From NCBI GenBank assembly GCA_945913285.1, contig CAMEDD010000004.1:1-64000 (forward strand): a stretch of DNA of 64,000 nucleotides, in the 5' to 3' direction. The notes under the pieces were generated by a model. The model did not search any database and was not told the DNA's origin. It saw nothing but the letters and a program-made list of their open reading frames with translations. Below, piece after piece: positions 17,627-25,087 of the stretch (the stretch's first letter is position 1; each line of letters starts with the position of its first letter). The stretch comes from Candidatus Sulfopaludibacter sp. SbA3 (lineage in GTDB: Bacteria > Pseudomonadota > Alphaproteobacteria > Caulobacterales > Hyphomonadaceae). A program made the position numbers and the translations under genes.

Positions 17627-19702
17627 CTATTCGTCTGCCTTCGCCGCCTCGACCTTGACCGGATCATGTTTCGCAAACCAGCCCATGATGTTGTCCGTCA
17701 GTGCGATCAGCCGGCTCGGCCGCCCGGTGATCCCGTGAGAGGCGCCCGGTATGCGAATGAGTGCGGTGTCCACCCCGTTCATCTTGAGGCCGGTATAGAA
17801 CTGCTCGGCTTCCCAGGTCGGCGTCCGGTAGTCTTCCTCGCCTACCATCATCAGCGTCGGCGTGACCACCTTGTCCACATTGCGGATCGGCGAAAACTTG
17901 AGGAAGGCCTCCGGGTTCGACCAGGGGTCTTCGCGTATCCAGTGGCGCCGTACGTATTGACCGATGTCGGCTGCGAGCGCCATCGTCATCCAGTTGATCA
18001 CCGGCTTGATCGAGGCCGCCGCTGTGAACCGGTCCGTCTTCGTAACGATCCAGGCCGTGAGAATGCCGCCGCCCGATCCTCCGGTTACGAACAATCGGTT
18101 CTTGCTGACATAGCCGCGCGCGACGAGTTCATCGGTGATGCTCATCAGGTCGTCATAGTCATTGCCGGGATAGGCGCGGTCGATAGCGAGGGCAAAGTCC
18201 TCGCCATAACCGGTCGAGCCACGCGGGTTCGACCAGACCGTGACATAGCCTTCAGCTGCGTAGCGCTGGGTCTCGCTTCCGAAGAAGGGCCCGTACATCG
18301 AGTAAGGCCCACCATGAATTTCGAGCAGCATCGGGAAGGTGCCATCCGCCTTGAAATCCGGCGGTAGGTACACCCAGGCCTCGATCTCGCGGCCATCATG
18401 GCTCGACGCCACCTTGATTTCCTCCATCCGCGGCATTTCGAGATAAGGCAGCAGGTCTTCGTTGAGCGCCGTCAGGATCTTCTTCCCGCCGCCGTCGAGG
18501 CCGATGCTTCCCACTTCCGCCGGGCGGTCGGTAAAGCCTGCGGTAAAGGCTGCTACAGGCCTGCGCCCTCCGCCTACGGAGAAATTGCCCTCGGCATACG
18601 GTCGGCCGATCGACGTGCCCCCGATATTGGTTGCGACCTGCGCAACATTGCCCTTGAGGTCGACCCGGAAAAGCGTCAGCACGCCGTGATCCTCAACCAG
18701 TGAAAGCAGGCTGCGGCCATCCGGCGCCCAGACGGTGTGTCCGAAGCTTCCGAAGAAGTCGGCGGCGAGTTCAGCCGAGCCCGAACCGTCGGCGTTCATC
18801 ACATAGAGATTGTCCTGCTGGTAGGAGAGGACTTTGTCGTTATAACCCCGGTAAGCGATGCGCTTTCCGTCCGGCGAAACCATTGGCGAGTAGTCCGGCC
18901 CGTCCCGGTCCGTCAGGGCGCGGACGGTAAGGTTGCCAAGCTCGATCTCGTATACTTCACTTTCGATCGGGTCCATGTCGCGGTCAGCGGCGAGGTTGCC
19001 CGCGGCCAGCAGCGTGTCATTGTCGAGCCAGGCCGGGCCTTGCAGCGAGGCTTCGCCGAACGTGACCTGCCGCGGCGTGCCGCCATCGACGGGCAAGACG
19101 AAAACCTGGGTCGTGCCATCCTGGAGGTAGCCGGCGCCATCGGCGCGGAAGGTCATGTCGTCGAATACCTTGACCGGTTCGCTCCAGGTCGCGCCTTCGG
19201 GCGCGGCGGGCGGAGTGGCGAAGGCGGGCTTTTCTCCGGGCACGAACATTGTGAAGGCGAGGGCCTTGCCGTCCGGCGACCAGACCGCCTCGGACGGCCC
19301 TCCGAGAAACTGGGCGAGCGAGACGCTGCGCCCGCTATCGAGATACAGCAAGCGGATTTCGGGCTTGCCGTCCGAAGAAGTCATATAGATGAGGCGTGAG
19401 CCATCCGGCGACCAGCGCGGCGAGGTCGCGCTGTCACGACCGGTCACCAGCGGGCGATGCGTTCCTGAGGTGATATCGATCGTCCAGAGCGAGCCCACAT
19501 CCTGGTCCGTCAGGCGGTCCATGGAACGGCGCATATACACGATCGTCTTTCCGTCCGGCGAAACCTGCGGATCGCTGGCATACTCGATGTCGAACACACG
19601 TTCCGCCGTGAAGCGCTTGGACGGCGCGGCCGTTTCAGCGCCCGCGCAAAGGCAGGCGAGTGCGGCGGCGAGCGCCGTCAGGGTCAGGGTCCGGCCAATC
19701 AT
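17627..19702 (-). CDS. Secreted S9 prolyl-oligopeptidase-family peptidase
   Basis: A 691-aa serine peptidase with signal peptide MIGRTLTLTALAAALACLC. The N-terminal beta-propeller (about 30-420) has repeated SPDGK-type blades (PQVSPDGKTIVYMRR, RWSPDGSRLIYM, MVSPDGKRIAYRG). The alpha/beta-hydrolase domain has the nucleophile motif GGSGGG, an Asp near MVGEEDYRTP and the His in GASHGI. An ATG four codons upstream exists, but GGAGG overlaps it and is ideally spaced for the ATG at 19702. It probably degrades oligopeptides in the periplasm, like the M20 and M16 enzymes in this window. Confidence 0.9.
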   Translation of the reverse strand: MIGRTLTLTALAAALACLCAGAETAAPSKRFTAERVFDIEYASDPQVSPDGKTIVYMRRSMDRLTDQDVGSLWTIDITSGTHRPLVTGRDSATSPRWSPDGSRLIYMTSSDGKPEIRLLYLDSGRSVSLAQFLGGPSEAVWSPDGKALAFTMFVPGEKPAFATPPAAPEGATWSEPVKVFDDMTFRADGAGYLQDGTTQVFVLPVDGGTPRQVTFGEASLQGPAWLDNDTLLAAGNLAADRDMDPIESEVYEIELGNLTVRALTDRDGPDYSPMVSPDGKRIAYRGYNDKVLSYQQDNLYVMNADGSGSAELAADFFGSFGHTVWAPDGRSLLSLVEDHGVLTLFRVDLKGNVAQVATNIGGTSIGRPYAEGNFSVGGGRRPVAAFTAGFTDRPAEVGSIGLDGGGKKILTALNEDLLPYLEMPRMEEIKVASSHDGREIEAWVYLPPDFKADGTFPMLLEIHGGPYSMYGPFFGSETQRYAAEGYVTVWSNPRGSTGYGEDFALAIDRAYPGNDYDDLMSITDELVARGYVSKNRLFVTGGSGGGILTAWIVTKTDRFTAAASIKPVINWMTMALAADIGQYVRRHWIREDPWSNPEAFLKFSPIRNVDKVVTPTLMMVGEEDYRTPTWEAEQFYTGLKMNGVDTALIRIPGASHGITGRPSRLIALTDNIMGWFAKHDPVKVEAAKADE

Positions 19703-19970
19703 ACGGTCCTCCATGATGCGGATCAGGATGAAGCGCTAACATGAGGCGGAACAAGGAGATAGCGCCCTTCCGGGGAGGCGAGTGGAGCCCCCGCTTGCGA
19801 TTCGCATCCAGCGCGCGCATATACCCGCTTGGAGGCAGGCGGCGGACGGGTCGCTCGCCAATCGGGTCAGGCGGGGAACCGAGCAGCCCTAACGAGCTTC
19901 AGCCCGGGTCGCTCGCCTGTCTCTACTCTCTCCAGCTTCGTTCACTTCGGGAAACCAGCGGTCTGCCGGG

Positions 19971-20576
19971 TCACTCTCCCGGCTGTTCGCCGGATGTGAT
20001 GACGGCTGATTCCGACAACAGGGGATTGTCGGACAGGTCCGAGACCGAGACATATATCCGGCCAAAACGCTCGCTCTTGTCCGGCAGGATGTCTTTGCCG
20101 GCGCCCGCCGACAGTGCCCGCCAGACGAGTTCCGAACAATAGAGCCGGTCGACCGAGTCGAGCGAGAATCGCCGGTCAAAGGGCAGGCCGATTGTTGCCT
20201 CGGCATAGGCGAGATAGTTGGCGCGGGCCTCGCCCGTCAGCGCGACGGTGTAATGGCCGAGCGTCGAGACATCCGAGAGGTAATCGGCGAGCGGCACGCG
20301 GCGCACTTCTCCGCCAGCCCGGCCTTCGCCGGTGTCGGCATGGATCACACTGAAATGGCCAGCCCCATCGGTGACAATGATTCCCGTATGGCCCCAACGC
20401 GTGTCACCGTTTGACCAGCCCGCCGCTACCCGTGTTCCTGTGGCGGTGCCGGCGCCCTTGAACAGGACGTCGCCCGCCTTCAGTCCGTTCACGGCGGCCG
20501 GGGCGATCTGGGCGGCGGCCGGCAGGCTCGCCGCAGCCAGCACCAGCCCCGCGGCGAAGGCTATTTGGGGTAACAT
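19971..20576 (-). CDS. YiiX/YebB-like NlpC-P60 family cysteine hydrolase
   Basis: A 201-aa secreted protein (signal peptide ending AAA-QIAP) of the permuted papain-like amidase group. The catalytic His is in RWGHTGIIV (about 63), and the Cys is in RLYCSELVWRAL (about 146); the order His-then-Cys is the family's circular permutation. Members cleave amide or thioester bonds in cell-wall peptides or lipids. Its start overlaps the end of the upstream secreted-protein gene by 16 bp, so both depend on one transcript. That transcript carries a 10-nt poly-C tract before the first ribosome-binding site. Confidence 0.8.
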   Translation of the reverse strand: MLPQIAFAAGLVLAAASLPAAAQIAPAAVNGLKAGDVLFKGAGTATGTRVAAGWSNGDTRWGHTGIIVTDGAGHFSVIHADTGEGRAGGEVRRVPLADYLSDVSTLGHYTVALTGEARANYLAYAEATIGLPFDRRFSLDSVDRLYCSELVWRALSAGAGKDILPDKSERFGRIYVSVSDLSDNPLLSESAVITSGEQPGE

Positions 20577-20986
20577 GCGGTGATGGCCGAAAAGCCGTCC
20601 TGGCTCAGCCGGGATTCGACCTCGGAGAAGGCGTCCTCGATGGTGGGGCTGTACTGGACCGCGTTGACGATCGTGTAGGCGTCGTTCTGCGACATGGCCG
20701 GGCCGTCATAAAGGCCGCTCGTTTCGCTCCAGGTCGGAAAGTCGATCGATTCCGAAAGGCACTGGCAGTCATAGAGGTCGTATTGCTGCACATGCCCGTT
20801 TGCGACCGCCGACCCGGTGCGCTCAATCAGGCCCAGACAGGCATTCGAGGCCTGCTGTGCCAGCTCTGACAGGGGAGCTGCGGCTGGAGCGGACTGGGCG
20901 TTGCTGCCGGAATGGGGAGAATTCCCCTGAGAAGTCGCCGGAGAGGCGAGTGCGATAAAGACAAGCGCCACAAATATCGGTTTCAT
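20561..20986 (-). CDS. Hypothetical secreted protein with four cysteines
   Basis: A 141-aa protein with signal peptide MKPIFVALVFIALASPATSQ, then a Ser/Ala/Pro linker and a domain with Cys in SNACLGL, YDCQCLSE and ITACYPK. The even number of cysteines suggests disulphides in the periplasm. No family is recognised. The SD GGAAAGG lies seven bases before the ATG, immediately preceded on the coding strand by ten Cs (21001-21010). It overlaps the YiiX-like hydrolase gene by 16 bp, so it may be a partner or an inhibitor of that enzyme. Confidence 0.65.
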   Translation of the reverse strand: MKPIFVALVFIALASPATSQGNSPHSGSNAQSAPAAAPLSELAQQASNACLGLIERTGSAVANGHVQQYDLYDCQCLSESIDFPTWSETSGLYDGPAMSQNDAYTIVNAVQYSPTIEDAFSEVESRLSQDGFSAITACYPK

Positions 20987-21000
20987 GTTGATGCCTTTCC

Positions 21001-21010
21001 GGGGGGGGGG
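21001..21010 (-). repeat. Poly-C tract (10 nt) before the SD of the secreted pair
   Basis: Ten consecutive G on the plus strand read as ten C on the coding strand of the 20986-19971 gene pair. The tract abuts the SD GGAAAGG, 14 bases before the ATG. Homopolymers of this length in leaders or promoters are classical slipped-strand mispairing sites. The effect here would be on spacing between promoter or upstream leader and the RBS, not on the reading frame. Confidence 0.75.
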
Positions 21011-21127
21011 CGAGGCCGAGGCTACACCGGCCTCTGGAGGCCCGCAATGACAAGCGATCGGGAGCGGTGTTAACCTTTGATTCAGAAGATATCCACTGGG
21101 TTCTTGAAGGATTTGCGAAAAGGGGCG

Positions 21128-21158
21128 TTGACCGGAAATTAACCTTCAGCCACTATAT
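21128..21158 (+). promoter_or_regulatory. Candidate nrdA promoter
   Basis: A -35 element TTGACC at 21128-21133 is followed, after about 19 bp, by CTATAT at 21153-21158. The -10 lies inside the upstream NrdR box, the normal geometry for NrdR repression. It is about 85 bp before the nrdA start codon. Other AT-rich segments nearby could also serve as promoters. Confidence 0.5.
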
Positions 21159-21165
21159 GTTGTGT
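21150..21165 (+). promoter_or_regulatory. NrdR box 1
   Basis: CCACTATATGTTGTGT matches the NrdR consensus (ACACwATATnTTGTGT) at nearly every position. It overlaps the candidate -10 element of nrdA. NrdR is the ATP/dATP-sensing zinc repressor of ribonucleotide reductase genes. Confidence 0.82.
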
Positions 21166-21180
21166 CAGGGAAGAGGCGTA

Positions 21181-21196
21181 AGACCACATCTGGTCG
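21181..21196 (+). promoter_or_regulatory. NrdR box 2 (weaker)
   Basis: AGACCACATCTGGTCG contains the palindrome ACCA-N4-TGGT and matches about nine consensus positions. Its centre is exactly 31 bp from the centre of box 1, three helical turns, as in known NrdR-box pairs. The spacing supports it more than the sequence does. Confidence 0.55.
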
Positions 21197-21243
21197 AAAA
21201 ACCCGCAAATCCCAGTAAAGTCAGAAGATTCAGGAGGGTCGCC

Positions 21244-23112
21244 ATGACGGCAACCAACGCTCGATCCGTCGCCAAAGAAGCCGCCCGCAAAGGCAAGCCG
21301 AAAGCTGGCGCCGAAGCTAAAATCACGCTGGTGCAGGGCGCGCCCATCATCACCGATCCGTCGCGCGATGCGCTGCTGACGGACTTCGGCAAGAAGACGC
21401 TCGACGATCGCTACCTTCTGCCTGGCGAGTCGTATCAGGACATGTTTGCGCGCGTGGCTTCAGCCTATGCCGACGACTCGGCCCACGCCCAGCGCCTCTA
21501 TGACTATATCTCGAAACTCTGGTTCATGCCGGCGACGCCGGTGTTGTCGAATGGCGGCGCCGACCGGGGCCTGCCGATTTCCTGCTTCCTCAACCAGGTC
21601 GGCGATTCGCTCGACGATATCGTCGAGACCTGGACCGAGAACGTCTGGCTCGCCTCGAACGGCGGCGGCATCGGCACCTATTGGGGCAATGTCCGCTCGA
21701 TCGGCGAGAAGGTCGGCCAGAACGGGCAGACCTCGGGAATCATCCCCTTCATCCGCGTGATGGATTCGCTGACGCTTGCGATCAGCCAGGGCTCGCTGCG
21801 CCGCGGCTCCGCCGCCTGCTATCTCGACATCCACCATCCGGAAATCGAGGAGTTCCTCGAGATTCGCAAAGCGTCGGGCGACTTCAACCGCAAGAGCCTC
21901 AACCTCCATCACGGCATCAACATCACCGATGCCTTCATGGAGGCGGTGCGCAATGACGAAGACTTCGGCCTCATCTCGCCGAAATCCGGCGACGTGCTGA
22001 AGACGGTCAATGCCCGCAAGCTCTGGCAGAAGATCCTCGAGCTGCGGATGCAGACCGGCGAGCCGTACCTGTTGTTCACCGACACCGTGAACAACGCGAT
22101 GCCGGCCCACCAGAAGCGCCTCGGCCTGAAGGTCACGCAGTCGAACCTCTGCTCGGAAATCACCCTGCCGACCGGCGTCGACCACCGCGGCGTCGACCGG
22201 ACGGCCGTCTGCTGCCTCTCATCGGTGAACGCCGAGACGTTCCTCGAATGGTCGAAAGAGCCGATGTTCATGGAGGACGTGTTCCGCTTCCTCGACAACG
22301 TGCTCGAAGACTTCATCGAACGCGCCCCGCCGGAAATGGCCCGCGCTGTCTATTCGGCGAAGCGTGAGCGCTCGGTCGGGCTCGGCGTCATGGGCTTCCA
22401 CTCCTTCCTGCAGGCGATGAACGTCTCGCTCGAAAGCGCGACGGCAAAGTCGCTGAACCTCAAGATATTCAAGCATATCCGCCAGGGCGCAGATGCGGCC
22501 TCGGTGAAACTCGCCAAGGAACGCGGCCCCTGTGAGGATGCGCGCGATGTCGGCATGATGGCCCGCTTCTCGAACAAGCTGGCCGTGGCCCCGACCGCGT
22601 CGATCTCGATCATCTGCGGCGGCACCTCGGCCGGGATCGAGCCGATCCCGGCGAACGTCTACACGCACAAGACGCTATCGGGTTCGTTCACGGTGAAGAA
22701 CCGTCAGCTCGAAGACCTGCTCAATGCCAAGGGGCTCAACTCGCCGGAGATCTGGGGGTCGATCCTCGAGCATGAGGGTTCGGTGCAGCACCTCGACTGC
22801 CTCGACCAGCAAGAGAAGGACGTCTTCAAAACGGCTTTCGAGCTCGACCAGCGCTGGATCATCGAACTGGCCGCCGACCGCACACCATTCGTATGCCAGT
22901 CGCAGTCATTGAACCTCTTCCTGCCGGGCGACATCAACAAGTGGGACCTGCACATGCTGCACTGGACGGCATGGGAGCGCGGCCTGAAATCGCTCTATTA
23001 CTGCCGGTCGAAATCGGTCCAGCGCGCGGCTTTCGCGGGTACGGACCGGGTCGAAACCGAGAAGCTGACTGCGGAAAGCACGGACTACGACGAGTGCCTC
23101 GCTTGCCAGTAA
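21244..23112 (+). CDS. nrdA: Ribonucleotide reductase class I, alpha subunit
   Basis: A 622-aa catalytic subunit that reduces ribonucleoside diphosphates. The active-site thiols are in ISCFLNQVGDS and AVCCLSSVNAE, the NxCxE loop reads SNLCSEI, and the C-terminal redox pair is ECLAC. It lacks an N-terminal ATP-cone of normal size, so overall-activity control by dATP is probably absent and regulation falls to NrdR. ATG at 21244 is chosen because AGGAGG sits 7 bases upstream; open codons back to 21067 cover the promoter and NrdR boxes. The beta subunit gene nrdB is not in the window. Confidence 0.93.
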   Translation: MTATNARSVAKEAARKGKPKAGAEAKITLVQGAPIITDPSRDALLTDFGKKTLDDRYLLPGESYQDMFARVASAYADDSAHAQRLYDYISKLWFMPATPVLSNGGADRGLPISCFLNQVGDSLDDIVETWTENVWLASNGGGIGTYWGNVRSIGEKVGQNGQTSGIIPFIRVMDSLTLAISQGSLRRGSAACYLDIHHPEIEEFLEIRKASGDFNRKSLNLHHGINITDAFMEAVRNDEDFGLISPKSGDVLKTVNARKLWQKILELRMQTGEPYLLFTDTVNNAMPAHQKRLGLKVTQSNLCSEITLPTGVDHRGVDRTAVCCLSSVNAETFLEWSKEPMFMEDVFRFLDNVLEDFIERAPPEMARAVYSAKRERSVGLGVMGFHSFLQAMNVSLESATAKSLNLKIFKHIRQGADAASVKLAKERGPCEDARDVGMMARFSNKLAVAPTASISIICGGTSAGIEPIPANVYTHKTLSGSFTVKNRQLEDLLNAKGLNSPEIWGSILEHEGSVQHLDCLDQQEKDVFKTAFELDQRWIIELAADRTPFVCQSQSLNLFLPGDINKWDLHMLHWTAWERGLKSLYYCRSKSVQRAAFAGTDRVETEKLTAESTDYDECLACQ

Positions 23113-23133
23113 ATGCAACCTTAGGGGATAGGA

Positions 23134-23172
23134 AATCAGGATGGCCCGCCCACCAGGCGGGCCATTCTGATT
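23134..23172 (+). terminator. Strong hairpin terminator after nrdA
   Basis: A 17-bp stem (arms AATCAGGATGGCCCGCC and GGCGGGCCATTCTGATT, one G-T pair) closes a five-base loop CACCA, 22 bases after the nrdA stop. Only two Ts follow, so it may be a Rho-assisted terminator or a 3'-end stabiliser. Confidence 0.75.
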
Positions 23173-23455
23173 CCGGCAAAGTCTTCGCAACCGCCGCAAA
23201 TTTGTCAAATATATCAACTGGTTAATGGAGGCTTCACGGCCGCGCCTACCGGAATCCCGGTTAAAACTCAGCGTTTTCAATGCCTTGCCGGGCAGACTTC
23301 CAATGCGGGCTGAATCGCCACTAATTAATCTTCGAGGCGCGGAAAGTTGTTTGGGCCCTCAACTCCTTCATGTTAAGTTAACAGGGCGGGAACAGTTTCT
23401 TATTCAAGCTGAGTACAGCTGAGTGAGGAATGTGACTGTGAGAGGTGAACGCCAG
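23173..23455 (+). other. Intergenic region upstream of the LpxR-like gene
   Basis: An AT-richer stretch between the nrdA terminator and the next gene. It holds several TTAA-containing segments, the self-complementary GTTAAGTTAAC-like stretch near 23372-23382, and a direct repeat AGCTGAGT (23407-23414 and 23417-23424) just before the gene. It probably contains the promoter of the LpxR-like gene, but I cannot place -35/-10 elements with confidence. No small gene is evident. Confidence 0.4.
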
Positions 23456-24328
23456 ATGGCCATCATGATCGTAAGCAGCCTTGTTACCCTGGTCTGTCAG
23501 GGGTGCGTTTCGCCCGGAGCGCTGGCTTACTCCGAACCGGCGGCTGAACCGTCCGCTGGAATGACGCTGGCGATGCCCGGCAGTTTCGGGAACGGGGCGA
23601 TCAACACATCTGAACCTGGCTCGCCTGCGGGAATGGTGCTCTCCGATGTGCGCATTCCGGTGGTTCCCGTGAGATCTCCCGGTCTACGTCTGACTGCCCC
23701 TGAAGCCGGCGTCTCTGTCTTCGCGACAACGCCGGCGCCATCGCCCCTCAGCCTGATGAGTTCCGGCATGAACGGTGTCTCGCAAGTTTCCGATGACTTC
23801 GGCTGGAGCGCGAGCCCGGCGCTCGCCTCGGTGGCTGCCGAAGTCGCGCTTTCCAACTATGGCCAGCCGAACACGGACTACAATGACGTGTCGTTCGGCG
23901 TATCGATCGCCGCCACCAGCGTGCAGACCGGCCTTGCCTTCGACGTCGGCCTTGCCCCGCGCTTCGCGGTGAGCGAGGGCGGCGATCTGACCGGCCAGCG
24001 CCTCGGCGGTGAAGTGCGCTTCGGCCAGGGTCTCGACGTGCTCGACTCGGCCGGCCGGCCCCAAGGCTGGTACGTCTTCGTCGGCGCAGAGGGCGAAGCG
24101 CTCGTCTGGGATGCTGATATCCAGCGCCTCGGGGCTGACAGCTTGTCCGACATGCAGATGACGGATCAGCTGACGGTCGGCGACCTTCAGGCCGGTTTCT
24201 CCATCCAGCGGGCGGGCGGCGAACTTTCGCTCAGCTATATCCGCCGCGAGGTCGCGTTCAGCGACCGCAACAAAAGCCTGTCCGATACGGAAGACTTTGC
24301 GGGCATCACCTTCACGATGCGCCGCTAG
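23456..24328 (+). CDS. Outer-membrane protein, LpxR/DUF2219-like
   Basis: A 290-aa exported protein whose C-terminal half (about 150-290) shows alternating beta strands ending in a Phe/Arg-rich strand (GITFTMRR). The segments QGWYVFVGAEGEALVWDAD, LTVGDLQAGFSI and GELSLSYIRREVAF resemble the last strands of lipid A 3-O-deacylase LpxR. The N-terminal third is Pro/Gly/Ser-rich and unlike LpxR. The family call is therefore tentative, and catalysis is not shown. ATG at 23456 follows AGAGGTGA; a GTG 11 codons upstream is a weaker alternative. Its end overlaps the convergent DUF1345 gene by 17 bp. Confidence 0.55.
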   Translation: MAIMIVSSLVTLVCQGCVSPGALAYSEPAAEPSAGMTLAMPGSFGNGAINTSEPGSPAGMVLSDVRIPVVPVRSPGLRLTAPEAGVSVFATTPAPSPLSLMSSGMNGVSQVSDDFGWSASPALASVAAEVALSNYGQPNTDYNDVSFGVSIAATSVQTGLAFDVGLAPRFAVSEGGDLTGQRLGGEVRFGQGLDVLDSAGRPQGWYVFVGAEGEALVWDADIQRLGADSLSDMQMTDQLTVGDLQAGFSIQRAGGELSLSYIRREVAFSDRNKSLSDTEDFAGITFTMRR

Positions 24329-25055
24329 CATCTGAAAGAAAGCCGGCCGAGAAGTTCACCGCCAGGGCCAGCACACCCAGATTGAAGAAGAAGGCCGCCA
24401 CGGCGTGCGCTGTCACGGTTTGCCGGAGGGCTTTATCGCTGATGCAGACGTCAGACACCTGACACGTCATGCCGATGACGAAGGAAAAATACACAAAGTC
24501 GCTGAAGTGCGGTTCGTCCGTACCTGGAAAGTCGAGCCCCTTGCGATCCTTGCCGCCAATCTGGTCGTAAAAGATATGCGAGTAGTGGAAGGCGAAGACG
24601 AGGTTCGCAAATATCCAGGAGACGATCAACGTCGCCAGGCTGAGCATGATGCTGGTTGCGGACGAGGCATTGCGGCCCGCAAACATCAGCCCGGTCGCGG
24701 CCAGGACGCAGGCGAAGGACACGAACGTCACAATCAAAAGCAGGACGCGGCCGCCATCATCGCGCGCGCCGCGAGTTCGCGCGTCCTCAGCTGAGTCATC
24801 GCGCATCAGTGGCAGGCTGGAGAGGATGAAGACGGCGGCCGCAAAATCGAAGCTGATCACCAAGGCCCGCTCGGGCGGCCAGACAATGGCCGTGCCCACC
24901 ACGCCGCAAACCAGAAGAATTAGAAAGACGACAAACCGGGGATGGGGCACGCGCGGCATCTGGGGCTCCGGCCTGATGTCCGAAGTCGTGACCTCGCCTC
25001 CGGGCGGGTGAAGTTCCCGCGGCGCGGCCTTGAGGCTCGGTTCATTCCGTTCCAT
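24312..25055 (-). CDS. DUF1345 membrane protein
   Basis: A predicted inner-membrane protein of 247 aa with a short cytosolic N-terminus and about five hydrophobic segments (FVVFLILLVCGVVGTAIV, ALVISFDFAAAVFILSSLP, VLLLIVTFVSFACVLAATGL and two more). The family signature NLVFAFHYSHIFY and GTDEPHFSDFVYFSFVIGMTCQVSDV is clear for DUF1345 (COG4291). Its function is unknown. The start at 25055 leaves 32 bp to the divergent mprF-like gene; ATG at 24959 would give the more typical length of about 215 aa. Confidence 0.78.
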   Translation of the reverse strand: MERNEPSLKAAPRELHPPGGEVTTSDIRPEPQMPRVPHPRFVVFLILLVCGVVGTAIVWPPERALVISFDFAAAVFILSSLPLMRDDSAEDARTRGARDDGGRVLLLIVTFVSFACVLAATGLMFAGRNASSATSIMLSLATLIVSWIFANLVFAFHYSHIFYDQIGGKDRKGLDFPGTDEPHFSDFVYFSFVIGMTCQVSDVCISDKALRQTVTAHAVAAFFFNLGVLALAVNFSAGFLSDASGAS

Positions 25056-25087
25056 GTAGCAGTCGCAGCCACGAGACAGCAAGCCAG

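Noticed and set aside
21070-21084. CtrA-like site TTAA-N7-TTCA upstream of nrdA
   Set aside because: One mismatch from TTAA-N7-TTAA, but TTAA motifs are frequent in these AT-richer promoters and no second site supports it.
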